The notes under the pieces are model-generated. The model ran no database searches. It was given only the letters and a program-made list of their open reading frames with translations, and was not told the DNA's origin. Below are positions 1 to 7,527 of a stretch of DNA of 20,021 nt, piece after piece; within the stretch, counting starts at the first letter, position 1, and each line of letters starts with the position of its first letter. The stretch is taken from NCBI GenBank assembly GCA_035654175.1, contig DASRXL010000179.1, forward strand, positions 1 to 20,021. Direction: 5' to 3'. Made by a program: the position numbers and the translations under genes. This DNA is from PNC22 sp035654175 (GTDB lineage: Bacteria; Planctomycetota; Phycisphaerae; Phycisphaerales; UBA1924).

Positions 1-21
1 CCCAACGAGCCCCGAAGCCAT

Positions 22-57
22 GTGCCCTGACCTGTGCCCATCTGCGTTCATCCGTGG
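22..57 (-). repeat. Degenerate 12-bp tandem repeat downstream of the regulator gene
   Basis: Three consecutive 12-base units can be read on the + strand: GTGCCCTGACCT, GTGCCCATCTGC and GTTCATCCGTGG. They share a GTnC start. On the minus strand this reads as CCACGGATGAAC-type units. I recall similar short intergenic repeats in many environmental bacteria, but I cannot confirm a family. The unit lies past the stop codon of the ArsR-methyltransferase gene, in an otherwise uncoding 110-base edge. The 10-mer CGTTCATCCG at 45-54 recurs at 1075-1084, on the other side of the same gene. No other function is visible. Confidence 0.35.
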
Positions 58-110
58 TCAATTCTCTTCTGGTCGTGTGCGGTATTGTCGGAACAGGCCG
101 CGCACGCGGA

Positions 111-1073
111 TCAAGTCGGAGCTTTCCATCCGGCCGCTGCGAAGAGGCCGGGGCCCTTGCCCTCGGGCTCGCGGGCGAGCTCGGTGATGCGCACGGTGTG
201 GAAGCCGGCGCGGCGCATCCAGGCGCCGACCGCGTTGGGATCGAATCCGAGGTGCTTGTGGCCCATGGTGAGGCGGTACTCCGTGCGGGAGTGCCCGAGC
301 ATGTCCACCACCAGCGCCACCCCGCCGCCCCGGGACGTGCGGAGCACCCGCGCCATCTCGCCGAGCGCGGCCTCGGGGCTCGCGACGTGGTGCAGCACGA
401 GCAGGCTCACCGTCGCGTCCACGCTGGCGCGCTCAATGGGCAGGAGCTCGAGCTCGCCGGCGAGGAACTCCACGTTCGGAGCCCCGCCGAGCCGCTTCCT
501 CGCCGCGTCCAGCATCGCATCCGAGCGGTCGACGGCGACAACCCGCTCCACTCGCGCCCCGAGCCACGCCGCGGCGTCCCCCGTGCCGCAGCCGAGGTCG
601 GCGACGACCCACGTCGGGGGGATCAGCGAGAGCAGCGCCTCCGCCGTGAAGCGTCCGCCGAAGAGGTCCCGCCGCAGCTCGTCCCATTCCCCGGCGATGC
701 GCCCGAAGAACGCCAGGCTGTCGGTCGGCCGCTCGGCCAGCACCGCGGCCAGGCGGGTGCGGTCTTCCTCGACGTCGGGCAGGCCCGCGAGCGACTCGCG
801 CACGGGCGCCCACAGCGCCGCGGCCTCCGGGTCGAGCCCCTCGGCGTCCAACCGATAGAGCGTCGCCGTGCCGAGCGCGCGCTTCGACGTCCACCCCGCG
901 TCCGCGAGCACCTTGAGATGGCGGCTCACTGTTGACTGCGGCAACTGGAGCACGCGGGCGACCTCGCCGACCGAGAGCTCTTCAGCTTCGAGCATCGCCA
1001 GGAGGCGCAGACGAACCGGCTCGCTGAGGGAGCCCAGACGTTCGGCCAGCCTATCGCCGGTGAGCTGCTTCAT
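111..1073 (-). CDS. ArsR-family regulator fused to a class I SAM-dependent methyltransferase
   Basis: The 320-residue protein has two domains. The N-terminal winged helix (about residues 5-95) is of ArsR type, with the recognition helix QSTVSRHLKVL at 46-56 and a wing near 67-75. I see no ArsR metal-binding CxC motif. Residues 115-320 form a Rossmann methyltransferase with motif I (VADLGCGTGD, 157-166), an acidic loop (VDRSD, 181-185) and an LHHV motif near 227-230. This architecture is known from regulators proposed to sense S-adenosylhomocysteine or SAM in methionine-cycle control, so an SAH/SAM-sensing repressor is a reasonable inference; a true methyltransferase is the alternative. Upstream in-frame ATGs exist at 1112 and 1139. 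I chose 1073 because a TTGACA/TACACT promoter and a 14-bp palindrome lie at 1077-1117, which would overlap the longer versions. No methionine-cycle gene is adjacent. Confidence 0.85.
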   Translation of the reverse strand: MKQLTGDRLAERLGSLSEPVRLRLLAMLEAEELSVGEVARVLQLPQSTVSRHLKVLADAGWTSKRALGTATLYRLDAEGLDPEAAALWAPVRESLAGLPDVEEDRTRLAAVLAERPTDSLAFFGRIAGEWDELRRDLFGGRFTAEALLSLIPPTWVVADLGCGTGDAAAWLGARVERVVAVDRSDAMLDAARKRLGGAPNVEFLAGELELLPIERASVDATVSLLVLHHVASPEAALGEMARVLRTSRGGGVALVVDMLGHSRTEYRLTMGHKHLGFDPNAVGAWMRRAGFHTVRITELAREPEGKGPGLFAAAGWKAPT

Positions 1074-1076
1074 CCG

Positions 1077-1117
1077 TTCATCCGGATGAAGTGTAGAAAT
1101 GTCCGGCCCCATGTCAA
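1077..1117 (-). promoter_or_regulatory. Promoter plus palindromic operator of the ArsR-methyltransferase gene
   Basis: On the minus strand a perfect -35 box TTGACA (1117-1112) is followed 16 bases later by TACACT (1095-1090, four of six matches to TATAAT). A perfect 14-bp palindrome, TTCATCCGGATGAA (1090-1077), directly abuts the -10 box, covers the expected transcription start and ends three bases before the ATG at 1073. The half-site CGGATGAA is then directly repeated up to the start codon. A palindrome placed on the start site beside an ArsR-type regulator gene is the classic layout of autorepression. This is inference from position and symmetry only. Confidence 0.6.
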
Positions 1118-1157
1118 CCGGGGGGGGACGTCCTCGCACCGACCCGCTCCGCGCGAG

Positions 1158-1823
1158 CTACTCGCGTCCCACGGGCTGGAGCACGAAGGTCGGGCCGGGC
1201 ACCTGGCCGAGTTCGCGCAGGCGCGCCTCGATCTCAGCATCGCTCGGATTGAACCAGAGGGCCATGCGCAAGCGGCGGATCTCGTTCTCCCGGTCGCCGA
1301 CGGTTCGGTAGAAGTCGGCGAGGGCGAGCTGCGGCTCGGGCGTCTGGCCCCCGTCGATCTCCGCGGCGCCGAGCAGCGCCCGCTCCGCCTCGTCGGCCTG
1401 GCCCAGCTTCTGCGCGTACTTCCCGAACCGGAGGTAGTCCTCCACGGAACCCCGGTCGCGGATCTGGTGTTCGAGGGCGTTGAACAGAGCCTCCTCGTCG
1501 CCGGCGGCAAGGTAGGCGTCGGCCATGCCCTCGAAATAAGCCTCGTTGTGGGGCTCAAGGTTGTAGGCCAGGATCATCTGCTCGCGGGCCTCGCTGGCGC
1601 GCCCGAGGGCCAGGAGGTTGCGTCCAAGCTCGTAATGCGCCTCGGCGTGTGCCGCGCGGCGATCGACGACCTCCTCGTACAGCGGTTGGGCCTCGGCGAA
1701 CTCGCCGCGGAAGTAGTGGTAGTTGGCGTCGGCGCGAACCATCGACACGGGCCGAGCCCCGCACCCGGTGAGCCCGCCAGCGATCGTCAGCATCAAGCCG
1801 GTGAGAACAGCCGCTCGCCTCAT
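1158..1823 (-). CDS. Tetratricopeptide-repeat lipoprotein
   Basis: The 221-residue protein starts with a lipoprotein signal peptide: MRRA, a hydrophobic stretch, then the lipobox LTGC with the lipidated Cys at residue 21. The rest is helical, with several TPR units: about 33-66 (NYHYFRGEFAEAQPLYEEVV), 67-100 (AEAHYELGRNLLALGRASEA), 101-135, then further degenerate units to about 200 (ALADFYRTVGDRENEIRRLR). TPRs mediate protein-protein contacts, so an envelope scaffold or assembly role is likely, but no partner can be named. A GGAG sits nine bases before the ATG on the minus strand. The gene is divergent from the small gene at 1922 and lies upstream of the ArsR-methyltransferase gene on the same strand, but an 84-base gap holding a good promoter suggests separate transcription. 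Confidence 0.85.
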   Translation of the reverse strand: MRRAAVLTGLMLTIAGGLTGCGARPVSMVRADANYHYFRGEFAEAQPLYEEVVDRRAAHAEAHYELGRNLLALGRASEAREQMILAYNLEPHNEAYFEGMADAYLAAGDEEALFNALEHQIRDRGSVEDYLRFGKYAQKLGQADEAERALLGAAEIDGGQTPEPQLALADFYRTVGDRENEIRRLRMALWFNPSDAEIEARLRELGQVPGPTFVLQPVGRE

Positions 1824-1921
1824 GGATCAGCGCTCCGATCTTGCCGCGCCGGGCCTTGGTAGCGCCCGGGGGACCATGGTACACCCCCCTTATCGGCCGC
1901 GAGGGGCGGCTAGCATCGAGC

Positions 1922-2329
1922 ATGGGACGCACGGTGGTGCTCCGCCACGACCTCCCGGACGGGACGCACCACTTTGACTGGCTGGTCGAGCCATTCCGAA
2001 TCGAGCCTTCGCCCGGTGAAGCCCCGGGCGCGGCGGACGATGCCGTGCTGATCGCGTGGCGCCTCGCCGAGCGAGTGGATCACCCGGGCGCGGGCTCGCT
2101 CCGAGCGGAGCGGCTCGCTCCCCACCGTCGTGCCTACCTCACCTATGAGGGGCCCGTCTCCAAGGGCCGCGGCCAGGTCACCCGCGTGGCCGCCGGATGG
2201 GCGGAGGTGCGGCGGGACTCTCCGGCAGGGTTCGAAGCAGTGGCGGATTTCGGCGCCGGACCGGTGCGCGTGCTGGGGGCGAGCACACCGGGCGGAGATT
2301 GGGAGCTGCGAGTCGAACACCGGATATAG
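1922..2329 (+). CDS. Small protein resembling the LigD 3'-phosphoesterase domain
   Basis: The 135-residue protein has the spacing of the LigD-type DNA 3'-phosphoesterase (PE) fold. It has RHD at residues 8-10, HHFDWLVE at 16-23 (compare LHYDFRLE in LigD), AWRL near 45-48 (compare SWAVPKG), His68, and YEGPVSKGRGQV at 75-86 (compare FEGxIPxGxYGxGxV). PE domains trim 3'-ribonucleotides and phosphates at DNA ends during non-homologous end joining, using a Mn-binding His/Asp cluster. His9, His16/17, Asp19 and His68 are present, but the Arg of the LigD DFRLE motif is replaced (DWLVE), so activity may be altered. No ligase, polymerase or Ku gene is nearby. The start was chosen at MGRTVVLRHD: no ribosome site is visible, and TAGCAT lies five bases before the ATG, hinting at a leaderless message. 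An upstream ATG at 1841 would add a low-complexity leader. Confidence 0.6.
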   Translation: MGRTVVLRHDLPDGTHHFDWLVEPFRIEPSPGEAPGAADDAVLIAWRLAERVDHPGAGSLRAERLAPHRRAYLTYEGPVSKGRGQVTRVAAGWAEVRRDSPAGFEAVADFGAGPVRVLGASTPGGDWELRVEHRI

Positions 2330-2406
2330 GTGTTCCGGGACGAGGGAGGTTCTGGTAGGCTGGGGCATCTCCCGCGGGGTTCTCCCGCTCTCGAACGGAG
2401 GCCGAC

Positions 2407-2787
2407 ATGACTGGACCCCTGCCGCACCCGGTCGAATACCCCGACGATGGTGGCCCTACGCCCGTGCCGCACACCAAGGGCGGCGCGCCCGCGGCGGTTG
2501 CGCCGGCGTCCAAGATCCAGTTCGGGTCGGTGCAGCGCACCATCGGCAGCACCCGGCACGAGGACAATTGGAGCCGGACGCCGAACACGCCGGGCACCGG
2601 CGCGATCCACGTGCGGAGCTTCCGGTCGAAGCTGTCGGACGACGCGCTCGGGTACCTCGATCAGCAGATCAACGAGTGGCTCGACGCGCACCCGCAATAC
2701 GAGGTGAAGCTCGTGACGACGGCGATCGGCGAGTGGAGCACGAAGCTCGGCAAAGAGCCCGGGATCATCGTGAACGTGTGGGTGTGA
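2407..2787 (+). CDS. Conserved-looking hypothetical protein with acidic helix and C-terminal beta region
   Basis: I do not recognise this 126-residue protein. Residues 1-60 are rich in Pro, Gly and Ala and are probably disordered. Residues 65-126 look folded: a strand (IHVRSFRSKL), an amphipathic helix (DDALGYLDQQINEWLDAHPQ), then two strands (EVKLVTTAIGEW and GIIVNVWV). The strand-helix-strand-strand order and the charged, soluble surface suggest a small cytoplasmic domain. The start is well supported: GGAGG lies at 2397-2401, five bases before the ATG. It follows the PE-like gene on the same strand after a 77-base gap and faces the sulfotransferase gene 37 bases on. No signal peptide or membrane segment is seen, and no function is proposed. 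Confidence 0.75.
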   Translation: MTGPLPHPVEYPDDGGPTPVPHTKGGAPAAVAPASKIQFGSVQRTIGSTRHEDNWSRTPNTPGTGAIHVRSFRSKLSDDALGYLDQQINEWLDAHPQYEVKLVTTAIGEWSTKLGKEPGIIVNVWV

Positions 2788-2824
2788 CGCGCGGTGCGGC
2801 CATGGATCGCCGGAGGCTGCACGC

Positions 2825-4408
2825 CTACATGCCGGGCGGCTTGAGGAATTTGCGTGAGGCGTAGCGGTAGGCGGAGAGCAGCCCGAAGGCGATCCACACG
2901 TAGTTGTTATTCGGTGAGCCGTAGGCGTTGCGGATGGCGACGACCCGGTCCGGGCCCGTCCAGTCGTTGGCGACGGCGGGCAGCGGCCAGATCGAGCCGA
3001 GGACCATCGCGAGCGCAGCGGCCGCGGACCAGAGGCCGAGCTTCCAGTCGCCTCGGCCGGCGACGCGCAGGGCGGCGACCCCCACGAGCCCCCCGAGCGG
3101 CCAGACGAGGATGTCCCAACGGAGACCGGTGACTCGCGCGAGGCCGAGCCACAGCGTGAGACACGCGCCGGCGGCGAGCCACGCGCCGACGATGCCGGCG
3201 AATTTGCCGGCCGGCGCGCGCTCGTCGGTCGGGACGGCCTCACGCACGGCGACGGGCGGGGGCAGCCCCGCCTCGAGGGCCGCGGCGAGGTCGAGCAGAC
3301 GCGGGTCTCCGGCGGCGGGCGGCGCGTGCGTGCGGGGCGTGTAGTCGCCCACGGACGTGAGATAGCGGGCCATGCGCCCGCGGACCTCGTCGTCCCAGCG
3401 GAGGCCGAGCGTCGCGCAGGTGCGTTCGAGTTGCGTCATAGGCGCGGCGACGAGGTCGTCGTAGCGCATGCGCACGAGCCGTGAGGAGTGCTCGAGGCGC
3501 ATGGCCCCGGCGTCGGCGAGGAAGCGGCGCTCCGTGTCTACGTACTCCGCGACGATCGCCTCGCGCGTCTCCCCGGGCGAGGGCAGCGGCTGGAGCGCCT
3601 GGCCCTCCAGGCGGGCGTGCATGGCGACGTTCGACTTGACGACGTCCTCGGGATTCCGCGTGATGTGGACGAACCGCACGCGCGAGCCGAAGACGCGGTC
3701 GAGCTCGCGTACGCGCGCCGTGTGGCTCGGGGTTTTGAGCAGCAGGCCGCGCCCGGTCCTGGCGACGCACACCTTCCACGCGAACGCCGCCATGGCTCTT
3801 CGCCATGCGACGAGCTCGCGTTCCTTCAGGCCCTCGAGGGCGTTGAAGCGCCCCCACCGCTCCCGCTCCTGCACGAGGACCAGGCGTCCGGGGAGGCTGG
3901 AGGCGAGCGCCCAGTTGTTGTGGGCGAAATCGTCCTCGGCGGGCCAATCCGGACCGAACGCGACCTCGTCCTGCGGGCGGGTGTTGGGGAGGAACGCCGC
4001 GGAAATCCAGCGAAGCAGGGCCCAGCTGAGCCAGAATCCCTGCGGCGACATGGCTTGGACCCACTTCGGGGTGACGAGATCGGGGTGCGTGGCGAGCAGA
4101 TTATGAAGATGGGTGGTGCCGGAGCGGAAGTACCCGAGGATGACGACCGCGTCCCGCCGGGGGACGAACCGGGGAGCGCGCCCCCGGAACTTCATCCGCA
4201 CCAGCGGCCCGAGCGCGACGCGCTCGGGGAGCGTGATCGCGGTGGCGAACGTGCTGGTGAAGAGGGCGACGGCGAGGCGCAGCCAGTATCGCGGCGCGAC
4301 CCCCCTTCGGGAGGACGCGAGGAGGCGCACCCAGGCGTCGAGCGGGGCGAGCCCCATGAAGTGGCCGCTGGGCATCGCGATCGGGGATCGGGGAGCGCGT
4401 CGGTCCAT
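2825..4408 (-). CDS. Sulfotransferase-family protein with a C-terminal membrane domain
   Basis: The 527-residue protein carries the two PAPS-binding signatures of sulfotransferases: the 5'-phosphosulfate loop GYFRSGTTHLHNLL (92-105) and the 3'-phosphate motif RFVHITRNPEDVVKSN (245-260), with Ser259 and Arg251 as expected ligands. The family moves sulfate from PAPS to a hydroxyl or amine, typically on a glycan or small molecule. After about residue 400 the protein changes to four hydrophobic segments (roughly 405-425, 432-450, 457-475 and 498-515), an unusual addition that should anchor the enzyme in the inner membrane. An N-terminal hydrophobic helix near 41-60 may be an extra anchor. No ribosome site precedes the ATG at 4408; in-frame ATGs at 4375 and 4357 are alternatives. 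TAGACT at 4429-4424 is a possible -10 box. The gene is divergent from the kinase operon, and its acceptor is unknown. Confidence 0.85.
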   Translation of the reverse strand: MDRRAPRSPIAMPSGHFMGLAPLDAWVRLLASSRRGVAPRYWLRLAVALFTSTFATAITLPERVALGPLVRMKFRGRAPRFVPRRDAVVILGYFRSGTTHLHNLLATHPDLVTPKWVQAMSPQGFWLSWALLRWISAAFLPNTRPQDEVAFGPDWPAEDDFAHNNWALASSLPGRLVLVQERERWGRFNALEGLKERELVAWRRAMAAFAWKVCVARTGRGLLLKTPSHTARVRELDRVFGSRVRFVHITRNPEDVVKSNVAMHARLEGQALQPLPSPGETREAIVAEYVDTERRFLADAGAMRLEHSSRLVRMRYDDLVAAPMTQLERTCATLGLRWDDEVRGRMARYLTSVGDYTPRTHAPPAAGDPRLLDLAAALEAGLPPPVAVREAVPTDERAPAGKFAGIVGAWLAAGACLTLWLGLARVTGLRWDILVWPLGGLVGVAALRVAGRGDWKLGLWSAAAALAMVLGSIWPLPAVANDWTGPDRVVAIRNAYGSPNNNYVWIAFGLLSAYRYASRKFLKPPGM

Positions 4409-4536
4409 GCGGGTGAAGGGCGGAGTCTATTCCGGCCGCGGGAGAGGAACGGGCCTGCGGCTTGCCTCGGCGGGGCGCTGCTATTCTGGCGGCGAACCGG
4501 GAACGGAGCTCTGGCCGGCGGAGGACGATCGGGCAC

Positions 4537-5499
4537 ATGCCGCGGAAGAAGCCGCTGATCATCGGCATCGCGACGGTGGACGCCGTCGCGCGGACCGTCG
4601 AGGCGTTCCCCGCGCCGGGCGGGCTTCGCTTCTTTGACGAACTGACGGTCGCGGCGGGCGGGTGCGCGGTGAACACGGCTATGGCGCTCGCCCGGCTTGG
4701 GATCGGGTCGGACGTGGTAACGCGGGTCGGGCGTGACCCGCACGGGGATTTCGTCGTCGGTGAGCTGGAGCGGTTGGGCGTGGACTCGGCCGGCGTGGTG
4801 CGCGACGAGGAGCGGGGTACGTCGTTCAGCTTCGTGGCGGTGCTCGGCTCCGGTGAGCGGAGCTTCCTGCACACCGCCGGGGCGAACTCGCGGATCGACG
4901 CGGCGGACGTGGCCGGTGCGGCCCTCGGGGGGAGGCCGCTGGTCTTCATCGCCGGGGTCATGCTCATGGACCGGCTCGACGGTGAGCCCGCGGCGGGGAT
5001 TCTGGCCAGAGCGAGGGAGAGCGGCGCGATCACCATGATGGACACCGTGTTCGTCGAGGGCGTTCCGCGCGCGGAGTGGGTGCGCAGGGTGCGGCCGGTG
5101 CTCGGGCAACTCGACTATTTCGTGCCTTCGCTGCCGGAAGCGCTGGCGATCACCGGCGAGGACGAACCCGGCGAGGCCGCCCGGCTTCTTCGTCGCGCCG
5201 GCGTGCGCCGGGTCGTCGTCAAACTCGGCGAGCGGGGCTCGTTGTGCCTCGATGAGGACGGACGGGAGACGCACGTCGCGCCGTTCCGTGTGCAGCGCGT
5301 GGTCGATGCCACCGGCGCGGGCGATTGCTGGTGCGCCGGGTTCATCGCGGGGCTGCTGGCGGGAGAGCCCTTCGTGCGGGCCGCGAGGCTGGGGAACGCG
5401 GTCGCGGCGCTGGGGATCACGGGCGCTGGGGCGACGGGGGCGGTGCCGGCCTTGGCGGAAGTCCAGACGTTCATGGATCGGGCGCCGACGCCCGGCTGA
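4537..5499 (+). CDS. PfkB-family carbohydrate kinase
   Basis: The 320-residue length is normal for PfkB/ribokinase enzymes, which phosphorylate a sugar or polyol hydroxyl with ATP. The first signature is at 40-47 (AGGCAVNT). The second is DATGAGDCWCAGF (257-269), with the anion hole and the catalytic base Asp263. The ATP-side VVKLGERGS (227-235) is also present. The start at 4537 is preceded by GGAGG at 4520-4524; that is 12 bases away, which is long but the best match. An upstream in-frame ATG at 4462 lacks family support. It is the first gene of an operon with an aldolase (11-base gap) and a dehydrogenase (25-base gap), so it probably makes the phosphorylated substrate of the aldolase. Substrate specificity cannot be read from the motifs. 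TATTCT at 4482-4487 is a weak promoter candidate. Confidence 0.9.
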   Translation: MPRKKPLIIGIATVDAVARTVEAFPAPGGLRFFDELTVAAGGCAVNTAMALARLGIGSDVVTRVGRDPHGDFVVGELERLGVDSAGVVRDEERGTSFSFVAVLGSGERSFLHTAGANSRIDAADVAGAALGGRPLVFIAGVMLMDRLDGEPAAGILARARESGAITMMDTVFVEGVPRAEWVRRVRPVLGQLDYFVPSLPEALAITGEDEPGEAARLLRRAGVRRVVVKLGERGSLCLDEDGRETHVAPFRVQRVVDATGAGDCWCAGFIAGLLAGEPFVRAARLGNAVAALGITGAGATGAVPALAEVQTFMDRAPTPG

Positions 5500-5510
5500 G
5501 GAGATCGCCC

Positions 5511-6347
5511 GTGTCGAATCCGGCCGCTTTGCCGCGAATGAACCGACTGCTCGCCGCCGATGGCAAGTGCTTCGACGTCGCGATCGATCACGGCTTCTTC
5601 AACGAGGCGGGGTTCTTGTCGGGAATTGAGGACATGCGCCGGGCGATCGAGGTGATCGTCCGGGCGGCGCCGGACGCGATCCAGCTGAGCCCCGGGATGG
5701 CGCCCCACCTGCAGCACCGGCCGGGGGTGAAGCCGGCGTTGGTGCTGCGGACGGACGTGGCGAATGTGTACGGGCGGCCGCTGCCCCAGGCGCTCTTCAG
5801 CCGCCTCATCGACGACCCGGTCGGGACAGCGCTGCGCCTGGATGCCGCGTGCGTCGTCGTGAATATCCTGCTGCTGCCCGGGCAGCCGGCGGTGCACGAG
5901 CGGTGCCTGGAGAACGTCGCGCGGCTGCGGGCCGACTGCGACCGATTCGGCATGCCGCTGATGGTCGAGCCCTTGGTGATGAAGGGCGAAAGCGCAGATG
6001 GGTATGGCGTGGACGGAAACCCGGCGAAGATCATCCCGCTGGTGCGCCAGGCGGTGGAGCTCGGGGCGGACATCATCAAGGCGGACCCCACCGACGACGT
6101 TTCGGTGTACCACCGCGTGATCGAGACGGCCGCGGGAGCGCCGGTGCTGGTGCGGGGCGGCGGCAAGGCCTCGGAGGAAGAGGTGTTCCGGCGCACGCAC
6201 GCGCTGATGGAGCAGGGAGCGCGGGGCATCGTCTACGGGCGGAACGTGATCCAGCACGCGAACCCGGCGGGGATCACGCGGGCGTTGATGGCGATTGTGC
6301 ACGAGGGAGCAACCCCGGAGCAGGCCCTCGGCGTTCTGCGGGGCTGA
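5511..6347 (+). CDS. Class I aldolase of the DeoC/FbaB/LacD group
   Basis: This 278-residue TIM-barrel protein has the expected landmarks: FDVAIDHGFF (21-30), VLRTDVANVY (78-87), VEPLVMKGE (152-160), the probable Schiff-base lysine in DIIKADPTD (Lys190), and phosphate-binding loops GGGKASEEE (216-224) and GIVYGRNV (239-246). Family members cleave or form C-C bonds on phosphorylated sugars, such as fructose 1,6-bisphosphate aldolase class I, tagatose-bisphosphate aldolase and LsrF; the exact substrate is not determined. The start is a GTG at 5511. GAGGAG at 5498-5503 overlaps the upstream stop codon and sits seven bases before it, whereas the ATG at 5538 has no such site. Tight coupling to the kinase suggests that the kinase product is the substrate. 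Confidence 0.87.
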   Translation: MSNPAALPRMNRLLAADGKCFDVAIDHGFFNEAGFLSGIEDMRRAIEVIVRAAPDAIQLSPGMAPHLQHRPGVKPALVLRTDVANVYGRPLPQALFSRLIDDPVGTALRLDAACVVVNILLLPGQPAVHERCLENVARLRADCDRFGMPLMVEPLVMKGESADGYGVDGNPAKIIPLVRQAVELGADIIKADPTDDVSVYHRVIETAAGAPVLVRGGGKASEEEVFRRTHALMEQGARGIVYGRNVIQHANPAGITRALMAIVHEGATPEQALGVLRG

Positions 6348-6372
6348 GTTCGATTCGAGATGGGCGGGGCGC

Positions 6373-7527
6373 ATGGGTGGACAACGGGTCATCAACTTCG
6401 GCGTGATCGGGTGCGGGCTCATGGGCCGGGAGTTCGCGTCGGCGGCGGCGCGGTGGAACCACCTCGTCGGGCTTGACTTCCGGCCCGCGATCGTCGCAGC
6501 GGCGGACCCGGACGCGGCGACGCTCGCCCGCTTCGCGGAGTGCGTGCCGGGGGTGCGGACGGCGGCGGACGCCAACTCCCTGCTCGGGGACCCGGCGGTC
6601 GAGGCGGTGTACATCGCCGTCCCCCACCACCTGCACGAGGAGCTCTACATCGCGGCGATCCGCGCCGGCAAGCACCTCATGGCCGAGAAGCCGTTCGGCA
6701 TCGACCGCGCCGCGAACGCGCGGATCATGGAGGCCGTGCGGTCGCGCCCGGACCTGCTGGTGCGGTGCTCGTCGGAGTTCCCGTTCTTCCCGGGAGCGCA
6801 GCGGATTGCCAAGCTCATCGCGGCGGGCGAGATCGGGCGCGTGCTGGAGGTGCGCTGCGGCCTGCTGCACTCCTCCGATCTCGATCCGCTCAAGCCGATC
6901 AATTGGAAGCGGCAGGTCGCCTTCAACGGCGAATACGGGTGCATGGGAGACTTGGGGATGCACGCGGCGCACGTGCCGCTGCGCGCCGGATGGATGCCGC
7001 GCGACGTGCGGGCGATGCTGACCAACGTGGTGCGCGAGCGTCCCGGGCCGGGCGGGGGGATGGCGCCGTGCGAAACGTGGGACAACGCGGTGCTGGCGTG
7101 CATGGTCGGCGGGGCGAGGGCCGAGGAGTTCCCGATGCTGCTGGAGATGAAGCGGATCGCGCCGGGGCACGCGAACACCTGGTTCCTGGAGGTGTACGGC
7201 ACGCGCACCTCCGCCAGATTCAGCACGCGCTTCCCGCGCACGCTGGAGACGCTGGTGTACGAGCGCGGCGAGCCCCAGGCGTGGCGGGTGGAGGACCTCG
7301 GGTATCAGAGCGCATACCCGGCGATCACCGGCGGCATCTTCGAGTTCGGCTTCGCCGATGCGATCCAGCAGATGTGGGCGGCGTTCTGCGACGAGCTGGT
7401 GCACGGGCGCGAGGGCATGCGGCAGCCATTCCACTGCGCGACGCCCGAGGAGGCTGAGTCGAGCCACAGGCTCTTTGATGCGGCGCTGCGATCGCAGCGG
7501 TCGGGAGCCGCTGTCGGGCTTGAGTGA
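6373..7527 (+). CDS. Gfo/Idh/MocA-family NAD(P)-dependent oxidoreductase
   Basis: The 384-residue protein has an N-terminal Rossmann domain with FGVIGCGLMG (9-18), followed by the family catalytic motif AEKPFG (104-109, Lys106). The C-terminal domain carries GDLGMHAAHV (192-201), where Asp193 and His197 or His200 match the usual D-x-x-x-H pair. These enzymes oxidise or reduce sugars, inositols or their derivatives with NAD(P). The start at MGGQRV is 25 bases after the aldolase stop, with a GGGCGGGGC tract upstream but no clear Shine-Dalgarno site; an in-frame ATG at 6295 would overlap the aldolase. As third gene of the operon it probably carries out a redox step in the same catabolic route. 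No signal peptide is seen, so it is cytoplasmic, unlike the Tat-exported members common in planctomycetes. Confidence 0.9.
   Translation: MGGQRVINFGVIGCGLMGREFASAAARWNHLVGLDFRPAIVAAADPDAATLARFAECVPGVRTAADANSLLGDPAVEAVYIAVPHHLHEELYIAAIRAGKHLMAEKPFGIDRAANARIMEAVRSRPDLLVRCSSEFPFFPGAQRIAKLIAAGEIGRVLEVRCGLLHSSDLDPLKPINWKRQVAFNGEYGCMGDLGMHAAHVPLRAGWMPRDVRAMLTNVVRERPGPGGGMAPCETWDNAVLACMVGGARAEEFPMLLEMKRIAPGHANTWFLEVYGTRTSARFSTRFPRTLETLVYERGEPQAWRVEDLGYQSAYPAITGGIFEFGFADAIQQMWAAFCDELVHGREGMRQPFHCATPEEAESSHRLFDAALRSQRSGAAVGLE

Noticed and set aside
5..15. Possible truncated third REPIN arm (ACGAGCCCCGA)
   Set aside because: Only 11 bases match the start of the arm and the hairpin itself is missing; too short at the window edge to support.
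4537..6347. Sulfoquinovose (sulfo-EMP) kinase and aldolase pair
   Set aside because: Kinase plus class I aldolase is compatible, but there is no isomerase, sulfolactaldehyde reductase or transporter, and the motifs do not distinguish it from other sugars.
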